Source of the DNA: RGIG4608 sp045651165
GTDB lineage: Bacteria; Bacillota; Clostridia; Oscillospirales; CAG-272
Reading direction: 5' to 3'
NCBI GenBank assembly: GCA_045651165.1
Contig: JAZRRX010000049.1
Coordinates: 27,347-91,346, forward strand
Length of the DNA: 64,000 nucleotides
Both the position numbers and the translations under genes were made by a program. The notes below the pieces were generated by a model. The model searched no databases. It worked only from the letters and a program-made list of their open reading frames with translations, and had not been told where the DNA came from. Positions 45,700 through 54,664 of this stretch are shown piece after piece; the stretch's first letter is position 1, and every line of letters begins with the position of its first letter.

Positions 45700-46767
45700 A
45701 TGCGTTACGATGAAGATTTTGATTTTGAAAACAATTATGAGGAACGTACAGTTTCTCCCTCTATGACAGGTGATGACGCGCGCGAAAACGAGCTTCGTCC
45801 ACAAAGCATTGACGAATATATTGGTCAAGAAAAGGCAAAAGAAAACCTTAAAATCTATATTGAAGCAGCCAAACTCAGAGGGGACGCTCTTGACCACGTT
45901 CTTCTCTATGGCCCTCCCGGTCTTGGTAAGACAACACTTTCACATATCATCGCAAACGAGATGGGTGTTAACATTAAAATCACATCAGGTCCTGCGATTG
46001 AAAAACAAGGTGACCTTGTGGCAATTCTTACTGGTCTTGAAAATGGCGACGTGCTTTTCATTGACGAAATTCACCGTCTTTCACGTTCCATTGAAGAAGT
46101 GCTTTACCCTGCGATGGAGGACTATTCCGTTGACATCATCATCGGTAAAGGTCCTGCTGCAAGAAGCATTAGAATTGACCTCCCCAAGTTCACACTTGTT
46201 GGTGCAACCACAAGAGCAGGACAGCTCACAAGCCCACTTCGTGATAGATTTGGCGTACTTTTGAAGCTTGAGCTTTACACTCCGGAGGAACTTGCAACAA
46301 TCATTAAGAGAAGTGCAAAAATTCTTGGAATTAACATCACAGAAGACGGCGCCCTTGAGCTTGCATCTCGTTCGCGCGGTACACCCCGTATTGCAAACCG
46401 TTTGCTCAAGCGCGTGCGCGACTTTGCAATGGTTATGGGAGATGGCATTATCAACTGCGAAATTGCAAGATATGCCCTTCAAAAGCTTGAAATTGACGAA
46501 CTTGGTCTTGATGGCCTTGACAGACGTATGCTTGAAACAATCATTCGTTTCTATAACGGCGGCCCCGTTGGTCTTGATACGATAGCTGCAACAATCGGTG
46601 AAGAAGCAATCACTATTGAAGACGTTTGCGAGCCATATCTTCTTCAAATCGGCTTCCTTTCAAGAACTCCCAAGGGACGTTGCGTAACTCCATTGGCTTA
46701 TGAGCATCTCGGTATTCCCTACCGTGCAAATAGCAAGGCAGATGCAAGTCAGACGACAATAATTTAA
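45700..46767 (+). CDS. ruvB: Holliday junction helicase RuvB
   Basis: The 355-residue AAA+ motor of branch migration has LRPQSIDEYIGQEKAKENL, the P-loop YGPPGLGKTTLSHIIANEMG, Walker B VLFIDEIHRLSR, sensor I VGATTRAGQL and the winged-helix C-terminus with FLSRTPKGRCVTPLAY. AAGGAGG precedes the ATG. It ends at a bidirectional terminator. Confidence 0.97.
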   Translation: MRYDEDFDFENNYEERTVSPSMTGDDARENELRPQSIDEYIGQEKAKENLKIYIEAAKLRGDALDHVLLYGPPGLGKTTLSHIIANEMGVNIKITSGPAIEKQGDLVAILTGLENGDVLFIDEIHRLSRSIEEVLYPAMEDYSVDIIIGKGPAARSIRIDLPKFTLVGATTRAGQLTSPLRDRFGVLLKLELYTPEELATIIKRSAKILGINITEDGALELASRSRGTPRIANRLLKRVRDFAMVMGDGIINCEIARYALQKLEIDELGLDGLDRRMLETIIRFYNGGPVGLDTIAATIGEEAITIEDVCEPYLLQIGFLSRTPKGRCVTPLAYEHLGIPYRANSKADASQTTII

Positions 46768-46771
46768 TATA

Positions 46772-46798
46772 AAAACCGCTTGGAATCCAAGCGGTTTT
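46772..46798. terminator. Bidirectional terminator after ruvB
   Basis: The 13-bp perfect stem AAAACCGCTTGGA with its complement has flanking A/T tracts and lies between ruvB and the convergent spore-coat-like gene. Confidence 0.9.
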
Positions 46799-46803
46799 GT
46801 TTT

Positions 46804-47061
46804 TTAGTTCGCAGAAAATTTTTGTTTGAGTTGAGTTACTTTGTCCTGCTGTGCCACTTCGGGCGCGTACCAACCCTTTTCTTTCATCTTGGTATAGATT
46901 TGATTCTGCAACTGCAATGACTTATTCAAAGCAGTTGAAAATGATGAGAACACTTGCTGGTCGCTTGCCTCAATCGCACCGTGCATATAGAGGTCACATG
47001 CGCCCTTTTCTAAAAGGAGAAGATTCTCCATTACGTTTCTGTCGTTAGTATTTTGGTTCAT
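46804..47061 (-). CDS. Spore coat CotF-like protein
   Basis: This 85-residue helical protein (VMENLLLLEKGACDLYMHGAIEASDQQVFSSFSTALNKSLQLQNQIYTKM) fits the CotF/ferritin-like coat family found in sporulating Clostridia. The start is the ATG after GGAGGG; an 11-residue upstream extension is not supported. It lies 10 bases downstream of a second small coat-like gene. It suggests, but does not prove, that this organism forms spores. Confidence 0.75.
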   Translation of the reverse strand: MNQNTNDRNVMENLLLLEKGACDLYMHGAIEASDQQVFSSFSTALNKSLQLQNQIYTKMKEKGWYAPEVAQQDKVTQLKQKFSAN

Positions 47062-47071
47062 TTTACCCTCC

Positions 47072-47245
47072 TTAAAGTAGCTGATAGAAACCATTAAAGA
47101 TTTCCCCGTGCTTTTGTGTTAAATCGGTTACAAGATTTTTCAAATCTCCGTCCTGGAGCTGTGCTGAACATTCTTGACACTTTGTTTTGAAATATTGTTC
47201 GTGTCCAAGAGCATCCTCAATATAAAGTAGTTCTTTGTTTGTCAT
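47072..47245 (-). CDS. Small CotF-like spore coat protein (57 residues)
   Basis: This short gene reads MTNKELLYIEDALGHEQYF at the start and HGEIFNGFYQLL at the end, with AAAGGAG before the ATG. The pattern of a short two-helix protein with a Cys pair (KCQEC) matches the small partner that usually precedes a CotF-like gene in Clostridia. It forms a two-gene unit with the 85-residue protein. Confidence 0.75.
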   Translation of the reverse strand: MTNKELLYIEDALGHEQYFKTKCQECSAQLQDGDLKNLVTDLTQKHGEIFNGFYQLL

Positions 47246-47318
47246 TTTTAACTCCTTTCAATTTTTGGTATTTGGAGTATTGACTATATTTTAAAGAAAT
47301 ATTCAAGAATAAAAAAAT

Positions 47319-47340
47319 CGGTGGGAACAACGTCCCACCG
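47319..47340 (-). terminator. Terminator of the Mrp ATPase gene
   Basis: The 8-bp GC-rich stem CGGTGGGA with its complement has a 6-base loop, followed on the minus strand by a run of seven T. Confidence 0.85.
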
Positions 47341-47347
47341 AATTACT

Positions 47348-48181
47348 TTATTTAATACTTTTAACTGTTTTGAGTACTTCTACTGCGCCATCGAGATAAT
47401 TTACGTTCATATCCTCAATTCTGCCCGCATCAACAAGTGAGGCAAGTGTTGGGTCTATTGGCATCTTTGCAAGAAGAGGATAACCATATTTCTCTGCTAT
47501 CTCTTCAATATGGCTCTCACCAAAAATCTTTATTTGCTTATCGCAATCCGGACATTTTACATAGCTCATATTTTCAACAAGACCGACAACGTCAATCTGC
47601 ATCATCTTTGCCATATTTGCCGCCTTTTCAACAATCATTGAAACAAGCTCCTGTGGTGATGACACGATTACGATTCCGTCAAGTGGAAGGCTTTGGAAAA
47701 CTGTGAGAGGAACATCCCCAGTTCCGGGAGGACAGTCAACAAAAAGATAGTCAAGCTCTCCCCAAACAGTACCTGACCAAAACTGTTTTACAGTACCTGC
47801 AATAACGGGACCACGCCAAACAACGGGCGCAGTTACATCGGGCAAAAGAAGATTTACACTCATTATTTTAATGCCTGTAGATGTAACGGGTGGGAACATT
47901 CCATCATCATTTCCTTCAACCTCGGCGTTTATACCAAATGCCTTAGGGATTGAAGGACCTGTGATATCGGCATCAAGAATACCAACCTTGTATCCTGCTC
48001 TTTGCATAAGAGTTGCAAGGGTTGATGTTACCATTGACTTACCAACGCCACCTTTTCCACTAACAACACCTATGACGTGTTTTATTGATGATTTTGCATT
48101 AATTGGCTCTAAAAAATCCTGTTTGGATTTAGTAGAACAGCTGTGTGAACAGCTACTGCAGTTATGTGTGCATTCTGACAT
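47348..48181 (-). CDS. Mrp/NBP35-family Fe-S cluster carrier ATPase
   Basis: This 277-residue P-loop ATPase assembles or delivers Fe-S clusters. A Cys-rich N-terminus (CTHNCSSCSHSCS) precedes the deviant Walker A motif VVSGKGGVGKSMVTSTLATL. VDCPPGTGDVPLTVFQS is the switch region, and CPDCDKQ provides the CxxC that binds a bridging cluster. The protein is complete and appears monocistronic. Confidence 0.94.
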   Translation of the reverse strand: MSECTHNCSSCSHSCSTKSKQDFLEPINAKSSIKHVIGVVSGKGGVGKSMVTSTLATLMQRAGYKVGILDADITGPSIPKAFGINAEVEGNDDGMFPPVTSTGIKIMSVNLLLPDVTAPVVWRGPVIAGTVKQFWSGTVWGELDYLFVDCPPGTGDVPLTVFQSLPLDGIVIVSSPQELVSMIVEKAANMAKMMQIDVVGLVENMSYVKCPDCDKQIKIFGESHIEEIAEKYGYPLLAKMPIDPTLASLVDAGRIEDMNVNYLDGAVEVLKTVKSIK

Positions 48182-48287
48182 ATATATTTTCCTTTCAACG
48201 AAGATAAATTACAACTAAATTATTATACACCACAAAATCTAAAAAGTCAAGTTTGTGAAATTATTATTTATTTTTTCTCAAAATCTA

Positions 48288-48316
48288 TTGCAAAATCTCT
48301 CAAAAAAAGTTATACT
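48288..48316 (+). promoter_or_regulatory. Promoter of gpmI
   Basis: TTGCAA and TATACT have a 17-base spacer, about 40 bases before the gpmI ATG. Confidence 0.7.
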
Positions 48317-48358
48317 GTAAGGTAGTGAAAATTTATATTTTATATATGGAGGTTCTAA

Positions 48359-50017
48359 ATGAACAAATCTCTTAACAAATTGAATAATTTTGACGGAGTT
48401 AAAGGTCCCGTTCTCACAGTAGTTATGGACGGCGTTGGTCTTGCTCCCGATACTATTTCAAACGCAGTTGCAGGAGCTTACACCCCTACACTCGATATGC
48501 TTATGGCTAAATATCCCATGGTTTCCCTCAAGGCGCACGGAACAGCCGTTGGTCTTCCCTCCGATGACGATATGGGTAACTCTGAGGTTGGACACAATGC
48601 TTTAGGGTCTGGTCAGGTTTTTGCACAGGGTGCAAAGCTCGTTTCTAACTCAATTGAAAGCAAAAAGATGTTCACATCAAACACTTGGTGCGAGCTTATC
48701 TCTAACGTAAAGAACAATTCTTCTGTTCTTCACTTTATCGGTCTTTTCTCCGATGGTAACGTTCACTCACATATCGACCATCTCAAAGCAATGCTTGAGC
48801 AGGCAAAAGTTGAGGGTGTAAACAAGGTTAGAATTCACATTCTTATCGATGGACGTGACGTTGGTGAAACTTCTGCTCTTGAATACATTCTTCCCTTTGA
48901 AGATTTCCTTGCTTCCCTTAACGATGAGAGCTTTGACGCACGCATTGCAAGTGGTGGCGGTAGAATGAAAATCACAATGGACAGATACGAAGCAAACTGG
49001 GCAATGGTTGACCTCGGTTGGAAAACCCATGTACTCGGCGAGGGCAGACAGTTCTGCTGTGCTGCAAAGGCAGTTGAAACATATCGTAATGAATACAAGG
49101 TTATCGACCAGGATCTTCCTCCCTTCGTTATTGCAGAAAATGGCGAGCCCGTTGGTACAATTAACGATGGCGATAGCGTAATCTTCTACAACTTCCGTGG
49201 CGACCGTTCCATTGAAATTTCAAAGGCATTTGAAGGTGGTGCTGACTTCGACAAGTTCGATAGAGTTCGTGTGCCAAGCGTAGTTTACGCAGGTATGCTT
49301 GAATACGATGGCGACCTTCACATTCCCTCAAAATACCTTGTAAATCCCCCCGAAATCACAAATACTCTCGGTGAATACCTCACAAATACAGGTGTTAGTC
49401 AGCTTGCTATCTCCGAAACACAGAAATACGGTCACGTAACATACTTCTGGAACGGAAACAAGTCAGGCAAATTCTCTGAAGAACTTGAAACTTATATCGA
49501 AATTCCCTCTGATGTTGTTCCCTTTGAGCAAAGACCTTGGATGAAGTGTGCAGAAATCACTGACAAGCTCATTGAATGTCTTGAAAGTGGAAAGTACACA
49601 TACCTTCGTGTTAACTTCCCCAATGGTGATATGGTTGGTCATACAGGTAACCTTCAAGCAACTCGTTGCTCAATGGAAGCTCTTGACCTTCAGCTCAAGA
49701 GAATAATCGACGTTGTTGACAAACTCCACGGCGTTGCTCTTATCACTGCAGACCACGGAAACGCAGATGAAATGTATGAAATGGACAAGAAAACAAAACA
49801 GCCCAAGCCTGAAAAGGACGGCTCTTTCAAGTCCAAGACAAGCCATACACTCAACCCCGTTCCCTGCATCATCTATGATAATTTCTACTCAGAAAATTAC
49901 ACAGTAAAGGCAGACAACGGTCAGTTCGGTCTTGCAAACGTTGCCGCAACCATGGTTAACCTCCTCGGCTACGAAGCTCCTGAAGTTTGGAATGAGTCAA
50001 TTATTGAGATAAAATAA
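48359..50017 (+). CDS. gpmI: 2,3-bisphosphoglycerate-independent phosphoglycerate mutase
   Basis: This glycolytic enzyme of the alkaline phosphatase superfamily has 552 residues, slightly longer than the usual ~510. Metal and phosphoserine sites are seen in VVMDGVG, DDDMGNSEVGHNALGSGQ (active-site Ser), GDMVGHTG and ALITADHGNADEM. ATGGAGG precedes the start. Codon use (many C-ending codons) is more biased than in its neighbours, consistent with high expression; this is a visual impression. Confidence 0.96.
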   Translation: MNKSLNKLNNFDGVKGPVLTVVMDGVGLAPDTISNAVAGAYTPTLDMLMAKYPMVSLKAHGTAVGLPSDDDMGNSEVGHNALGSGQVFAQGAKLVSNSIESKKMFTSNTWCELISNVKNNSSVLHFIGLFSDGNVHSHIDHLKAMLEQAKVEGVNKVRIHILIDGRDVGETSALEYILPFEDFLASLNDESFDARIASGGGRMKITMDRYEANWAMVDLGWKTHVLGEGRQFCCAAKAVETYRNEYKVIDQDLPPFVIAENGEPVGTINDGDSVIFYNFRGDRSIEISKAFEGGADFDKFDRVRVPSVVYAGMLEYDGDLHIPSKYLVNPPEITNTLGEYLTNTGVSQLAISETQKYGHVTYFWNGNKSGKFSEELETYIEIPSDVVPFEQRPWMKCAEITDKLIECLESGKYTYLRVNFPNGDMVGHTGNLQATRCSMEALDLQLKRIIDVVDKLHGVALITADHGNADEMYEMDKKTKQPKPEKDGSFKSKTSHTLNPVPCIIYDNFYSENYTVKADNGQFGLANVAATMVNLLGYEAPEVWNESIIEIK

Positions 50018-50025
50018 TTGCAAAA

Positions 50026-50052
50026 AAACCCAACGGAAATTCCGTTGGGTTT
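50026..50052. terminator. Bidirectional terminator after gpmI
   Basis: The 12-bp perfect stem AAACCCAACGGA with its complement is flanked by A/T tracts and lies between gpmI and the convergent rluD-like gene. Confidence 0.88.
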
Positions 50053-50057
50053 AGTTT

Positions 50058-51005
50058 TTATGTACAAGTTTTTTCGAGCAAATCGAGAACTTTTTCAAAA
50101 TTAGTTGGAAGCGGTGATGTGAAAGTCATCACTTCTTTTGTTCTTGGGTGGGTGAGGTGCAATTCCTTTGCGTGCAAACACTGACCATCAATATGAGCTT
50201 TATGCAAAGTGCCAAAGCGCGTTTTATTGCCACCATATGTTTCATCACCCAAAAGTGGATGTCCAAGATACGCCATATGAACTCTTATTTGATGAGTTCT
50301 TCCCGTTTCGAGCTCACACTGAACGTAGTCAAAACCGTGAAAACGCTTTAAAACCTTATAATGCGTTACTGCATCGCGTGAGGTATAAGCATCATTCTTG
50401 ATTACCGCCATCTTCTTTCTATCAACGGGATGGCGTCCAATAGGCTCATCAATAGTACCCGAAAGCTCTTTGAGATTTCCCACAACAATCGCGTGATAAA
50501 CACGGCTCACGGAATGAGTTTTAAGTTGTTCCGAAAGAAAAATATGAGCATCGTCATTCTTGGCAACAACCAAAAGACCACTTGTGTCTTTGTCGATTCG
50601 ATGCACAATTCCGGGGCGCGCAACACCGCCAACACCCGAAAGTGAATCACCACAATGATAAAGCAATGCATTTACAAGTGTTCCATCCGGATTTCCCGCC
50701 GCAGGATGTACTACCATTCCCGACTCCTTATTTACAACTACGATATCATCGTCCTCATAAATAATGTCGATAGGAATATTCTGTGGTTCAACCTCGCATT
50801 CCTTAATTTCGGGATGAAAAATCTCGATGATATCATTTTCTCTTACTTTATAATTCTTGGCAACTGTCTTTGAATTGACAAGCACCGAGCCACTCTCCAC
50901 GAGCTTTGCTCCTGCAGAACGAGAAATTTTTTCCCTTTCTGCTACAACTGTGTCAATTCTTTGACCTATGTCGTCAATAGTTAAATTAAGTATCGTCTTC
51001 TGCAT
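50058..51005 (-). CDS. RluD-family rRNA pseudouridine synthase
   Basis: This 315-residue protein has an N-terminal S4 domain (RIDTVVAEREKISRSAGAKLVESG) and the RluA-type catalytic domain with GIVHRIDKDTSGLLVVAKND (catalytic Asp) and ELETGRTHQIRVHMAYLGHPLLGD. The 5' end overlaps lspA by 20 bases, a typical lspA-rluD pair. Confidence 0.93.
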   Translation of the reverse strand: MQKTILNLTIDDIGQRIDTVVAEREKISRSAGAKLVESGSVLVNSKTVAKNYKVRENDIIEIFHPEIKECEVEPQNIPIDIIYEDDDIVVVNKESGMVVHPAAGNPDGTLVNALLYHCGDSLSGVGGVARPGIVHRIDKDTSGLLVVAKNDDAHIFLSEQLKTHSVSRVYHAIVVGNLKELSGTIDEPIGRHPVDRKKMAVIKNDAYTSRDAVTHYKVLKRFHGFDYVQCELETGRTHQIRVHMAYLGHPLLGDETYGGNKTRFGTLHKAHIDGQCLHAKELHLTHPRTKEVMTFTSPLPTNFEKVLDLLEKTCT

Positions 51006-51504
51006 TTTCTTCTACTTGTGAAGCAAGCTTTTGAGCTTTATCCTTCTTGGCTGCTTCTATTTCTTCAAGAATAACTGCGAGCGCGAAAAGTCCCACGCCA
51101 ACGCAAACAAATGAATCTGCCACGTTGAATATTGCAAAGTTTATAAGACGGAAATCAAGCATATCAATTACATACTTAAGTATGCAACGATCTATCATAT
51201 TTCCAATTCCACCACCGATAATAAAACTCAAAGCAACACCAAGCAATTTGCTGCCATTTCTATTCTTCCAAAGGTATATTGAAAGTGCAATAATAGAAAC
51301 CGTAGACACGCTCATGAATATCCATCTTTGGTCGGGCTGGTTAAACATACTAAAAGCCGCGCCCGTATTTCTTACATAAGTAAAATGAAAAACGTCTTTA
51401 ATCAACGGCATTGTTTCACCAAGTCCAAGATTTATGACTGTTAGCCATTTTGAAAGTTGATCTAAAAAGATAACTCCGGCTATTATCATAAGCCAAATAA
51501 GCAT
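50986..51504 (-). CDS. lspA: Lipoprotein signal peptidase (signal peptidase II)
   Basis: LspA removes the signal peptides of the lipoproteins seen elsewhere in this window. The start at 51504 uses GGAG six bases upstream and gives MLIWLMIIAGVIFLDQLSKW; an ATG 12 bases earlier lacks a binding site. Four hydrophobic segments are present with the catalytic aspartates in GGGIGNMIDR and FNVADSFVCVG. A charged C-terminal tail follows (~25 residues). Confidence 0.95.
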   Translation of the reverse strand: MLIWLMIIAGVIFLDQLSKWLTVINLGLGETMPLIKDVFHFTYVRNTGAAFSMFNQPDQRWIFMSVSTVSIIALSIYLWKNRNGSKLLGVALSFIIGGGIGNMIDRCILKYVIDMLDFRLINFAIFNVADSFVCVGVGLFALAVILEEIEAAKKDKAQKLASQVEENAEDDT

Positions 51505-51525
51505 TATTTTCTCCATTCTGCCAAA

Positions 51526-51552
51526 GGCTTGACGGATATTTTCCGTCAAGCC
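51526..51552 (-). terminator. Hairpin between ileS and lspA
   Basis: An 11-bp perfect stem (GGCTTGACGGA with its complement) has a 5-base loop. It lies just after the ileS stop. The T-tract is weak, so it may be a partial terminator or processing site that lowers lspA-rluD expression. Confidence 0.55.
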
Positions 51553-51565
51553 CTAAGCTTAAAAA

Positions 51566-54358
51566 TTATTCAAGTATTTTTCTGCATCTTTCACAGATGA
51601 AGCCGTCCTCATCATGAACACCTTCAGTTGAATATGTCCAACAACGGTCGCACTTGTGTCCGTCCGCTTTATCAACAAGAACTGCAATTCCGCTTTCAGT
51701 TTCAGCAAATGCACCTTCGGGAGCAGTTTCTGAACTCAAGTGTGCCTGTGAAACGATGAATACAGTTGCAAGGTCTTCCTTAAAGCTTTCAAGAAGTGCC
51801 TTGTACTCTTCATTGTTAGTATAAATTGTTATCTTTGCGTCAAGTGATTTACCAATAAGCTTTGATGCACGAGCAAGCTCAAGCGCCTTCATAACGTCAT
51901 CACGGAGTGCAAAGAGCTTATTCCAATGCTCACTAATAGCACCAAAATTCATTTCTTCACTATATTCGGGCATAAGATTTAAGAATACGCTATCGGTATT
52001 ATCATCTGCCTTGTGAGGCATTGCCTGCCAAATTTCTTCTGCCGTGAAGGAAAGCATAGGTGCAATAAGACGTGTCATACCGGAAATTATGAGGTACATA
52101 GCAGTTTGAGCGCTTCTTCTTGCCTTGCTATCACTCTTTTCAACGTAAACTCTATCCTTTGTGATATCAATATAGAGTTTAGAGAGGTCATTTGTGCAGA
52201 AGTTGTTTACGCTATGGTAAACTGTATGGAATTCAAATGTATCATAGCCCTCACGAATAACCTTTGCAAGATTATTAAGACGGCTAAGCGCCCACTTATC
52301 GATTTCATAAAGCTCATCAAGAGCAACCATATCTGTATCGGGGTTGAAATCGTTAAGGTTTGCAAGAATGATACGGCTTGTATTTCTAATCTTTCTATAA
52401 GTTTCAGAAAGCTGTTTGAAAATGTTATCGGAAACACGAACGTCAACGCGATAGTCACTTGATGCAACCCACAAACGAACAAGGTCTGCGCCGTACTTCT
52501 TAATCATTTCTTCGGGAGCGATGGAGTTACCAAGGGATTTGTGCATCGCCTTACCCTCACCGTCAACTACCCAACCGTGTGTAAGAACAGTTTTGAAGGG
52601 TGCTCCCTGTCCAACTGCACCAACAGCTGTGAGAAGTGATGACTGGAACCAACCTCTGTACTGGTCAGCACCTTCAAGATATACGTCTGCAGGAGCGCCA
52701 ACCTCACGATAAAGGTCGGGTGCGCAGAAGTGGGATGAACCTGAGTCGAACCAACCGTCAAGTGTATTGTGTTCCTTTGTAAAGTGAACGCCGCCACAGT
52801 GAGGACATACAAAGCCCTCGGGAAGAAGTTCTGATGCTTCCTTATCAAACCAAGCATTTGAGCCTTCTGCACCAAACACTTCGGATACTTTCTTAATTGT
52901 TTCGTCTGTGCAGATGGGCTTGCCACAATCTTCACAGTAGAATACGGGAATAGGAAGACCCCAATGACGCTGACGAGAGATACACCAATCGGCTCTTTCT
53001 CTAATCATCTGTTCCATTCTGTCGCCACCCCATTCAGGAAGCCACTGAACGCCCTGACACGCCTGAACTGCATCATCCTTGAACGCGTCAACCGAGCAGA
53101 ACCACTGAGGTGTTGCACGGAAGATAATTGGGTTCTTACATCTCCAGCAGTGAGGATATTCGTGCTCGAATTCCTTGGATGCAAAGAGTGCGCCCGTTTC
53201 TGTCATATCGTCAAGAATTGCCTTGTTGGATTCTTCATAGTAAAGACCTGCAAACTTGCCTGCGTCCTTTGTCTGATAACCTCTGTCATCAACAGGAACT
53301 ATAATTTCAATGCCATATCTCTGGCATGTCTGGTAGTCATCTGCACCAAAGCCAGGAGCTGTATGAACACAACCTGTACCACTATCCATTGTAACGTAGT
53401 CAGCGTTGCAAACAAGACTTTCTCTTTCAAGGAAGGGATGCTGTGCCTTCATATATTCGAACTCGCGACCGGGCATTTTTGCAAGAACTTCATAATTTTC
53501 GAGCTTACCCTCTTCCATAGTTTTGGGAAGAAGTGCTTCAGCTACGATATAGCACTCACCATTTTCTGCCTTTGCAACAACGTAATCTTCATCAGGATTA
53601 AGTGCGATTGCAAGGTTGCCGGGGAGAGTCCATGTTGTTGTTGTCCAAATAATGAAATATGTGTTATTCTTATCGCAGATGCCGTCAAGTCTGCCCTTAT
53701 CATCATTTACGCGGAATTTAACGTAAATGGAAGTACATTTGTCAGTCTTATATTCGATTTCTGCCTCTGCAAGAGCAGTTTCGTCTTTAGGACACCAATA
53801 AACGGGCTTAAGTCCCTTATAGATGTATCCTTTTTTGAACATTTCACCGAATACAAGAACTTCTCTTGCTTCAAATTCGGGGTTCATTGTAAGATAGGGG
53901 CGATTCCAGTCAGCAGTAACACCCAATCTCTTGAACTGTCCCATCTGAATGTCAACGTAATCCTGTGCGAATGCATGGCACTGACGACGGAAATCAGAAA
54001 TGCTCATCTTCTTTCTGTCAATTTTATTCTTCTTAATAATTGCTGACTCAATGGGCATACCATGGTTGTCCCAACCGGGTGTAAAGGGTACAAGATAACC
54101 CTCCATAACCTTTGATTTGTTGATAAAATCCTTCAAAATTTTGTTTAATGAAGTACCCATATGGATATTTCCGTTTGAGAATGGAGGGCCATCGTGAATA
54201 ACGAATGTAGGTCTGCCCTGAGCATTCTCTTGCATCTTGCCATAAAGGTCGATGCTGTTCCAATAGTCGAGCATAAGAGGTTCTCTTGTGGGAAGATTTG
54301 CTCTCATCTCAAATTTAGTACTGGGAAGATTTAAAGAACTTGTGTAATCCTTTGCCAT
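51566..54358 (-). CDS. ileS: Isoleucyl-tRNA synthetase
   Basis: This class I synthetase has 930 residues. The HIGH variant is GNIHMGTSLNK, the KMSKS-equivalent is AMHKSLGNS, the editing CP1 domain is present (WTTTTWTLPGN), and the C-terminal zinc finger is CDRCWTYS...CERC. It is controlled by a T-box leader upstream. AAGGAG precedes the ATG. Confidence 0.97.
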   Translation of the reverse strand: MAKDYTSSLNLPSTKFEMRANLPTREPLMLDYWNSIDLYGKMQENAQGRPTFVIHDGPPFSNGNIHMGTSLNKILKDFINKSKVMEGYLVPFTPGWDNHGMPIESAIIKKNKIDRKKMSISDFRRQCHAFAQDYVDIQMGQFKRLGVTADWNRPYLTMNPEFEAREVLVFGEMFKKGYIYKGLKPVYWCPKDETALAEAEIEYKTDKCTSIYVKFRVNDDKGRLDGICDKNNTYFIIWTTTTWTLPGNLAIALNPDEDYVVAKAENGECYIVAEALLPKTMEEGKLENYEVLAKMPGREFEYMKAQHPFLERESLVCNADYVTMDSGTGCVHTAPGFGADDYQTCQRYGIEIIVPVDDRGYQTKDAGKFAGLYYEESNKAILDDMTETGALFASKEFEHEYPHCWRCKNPIIFRATPQWFCSVDAFKDDAVQACQGVQWLPEWGGDRMEQMIRERADWCISRQRHWGLPIPVFYCEDCGKPICTDETIKKVSEVFGAEGSNAWFDKEASELLPEGFVCPHCGGVHFTKEHNTLDGWFDSGSSHFCAPDLYREVGAPADVYLEGADQYRGWFQSSLLTAVGAVGQGAPFKTVLTHGWVVDGEGKAMHKSLGNSIAPEEMIKKYGADLVRLWVASSDYRVDVRVSDNIFKQLSETYRKIRNTSRIILANLNDFNPDTDMVALDELYEIDKWALSRLNNLAKVIREGYDTFEFHTVYHSVNNFCTNDLSKLYIDITKDRVYVEKSDSKARRSAQTAMYLIISGMTRLIAPMLSFTAEEIWQAMPHKADDNTDSVFLNLMPEYSEEMNFGAISEHWNKLFALRDDVMKALELARASKLIGKSLDAKITIYTNNEEYKALLESFKEDLATVFIVSQAHLSSETAPEGAFAETESGIAVLVDKADGHKCDRCWTYSTEGVHDEDGFICERCRKILE

Positions 54359-54388
54359 AATATATCTCCTTAAAATTGTTATCTAAAT

Positions 54389-54623
54389 AAAAAACGTCCC
54401 AATGGTCTTTTCGACCATTGAGACGGAGTTACCGTGGTACCACTCAATTTGCATTTTAATATAAAATGCCACTCAAAACCCTTTAACGCAGAGGTACGGA
54501 TTGCCTAAGTTTATTGTCAACAATCGGCTCAAAAGTGATTTGTGCTTTCCTACTCGCTATGCGCTTTCACCAAACGCGCACTCTCTACAAGCCCTTCAAA
54601 AAACACCGTCTTTGTCATAGCCA
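54389..54623 (-). promoter_or_regulatory. T-box leader of ileS (isoleucine, specifier AUC)
   Basis: The leader has the conserved T-box TGGTACCACGG (54432-54442) before a 13-bp terminator stem (54395-54425, one mismatch) and a run of six U. The 5' half has the Stem I features AGAGAG and GGTGAAAGC. ATC at 54537-54539, followed by ACTTTTGAG, is the likely specifier codon, an Ile codon that agrees with the gene. Uncharged tRNA-Ile would favour the antiterminator and read-through. Confidence 0.92.
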
Positions 54624-54629
54624 CAATAA

Positions 54630-54658
54630 ATATTAACACAAAAAAAATATTTTGTCAA
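54630..54658 (-). promoter_or_regulatory. Promoter of the ileS T-box leader
   Basis: On the minus strand, TTGACA and TAATAT are 17 bases apart, placing the transcript start near 54623, just before Stem I. Confidence 0.7.
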
Positions 54659-54664
54659 TATATA

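Noticed and set aside
52964..54046. 360-codon open frame on the plus strand
   Set aside because: It lies entirely antisense to ileS and has no recognisable protein features.
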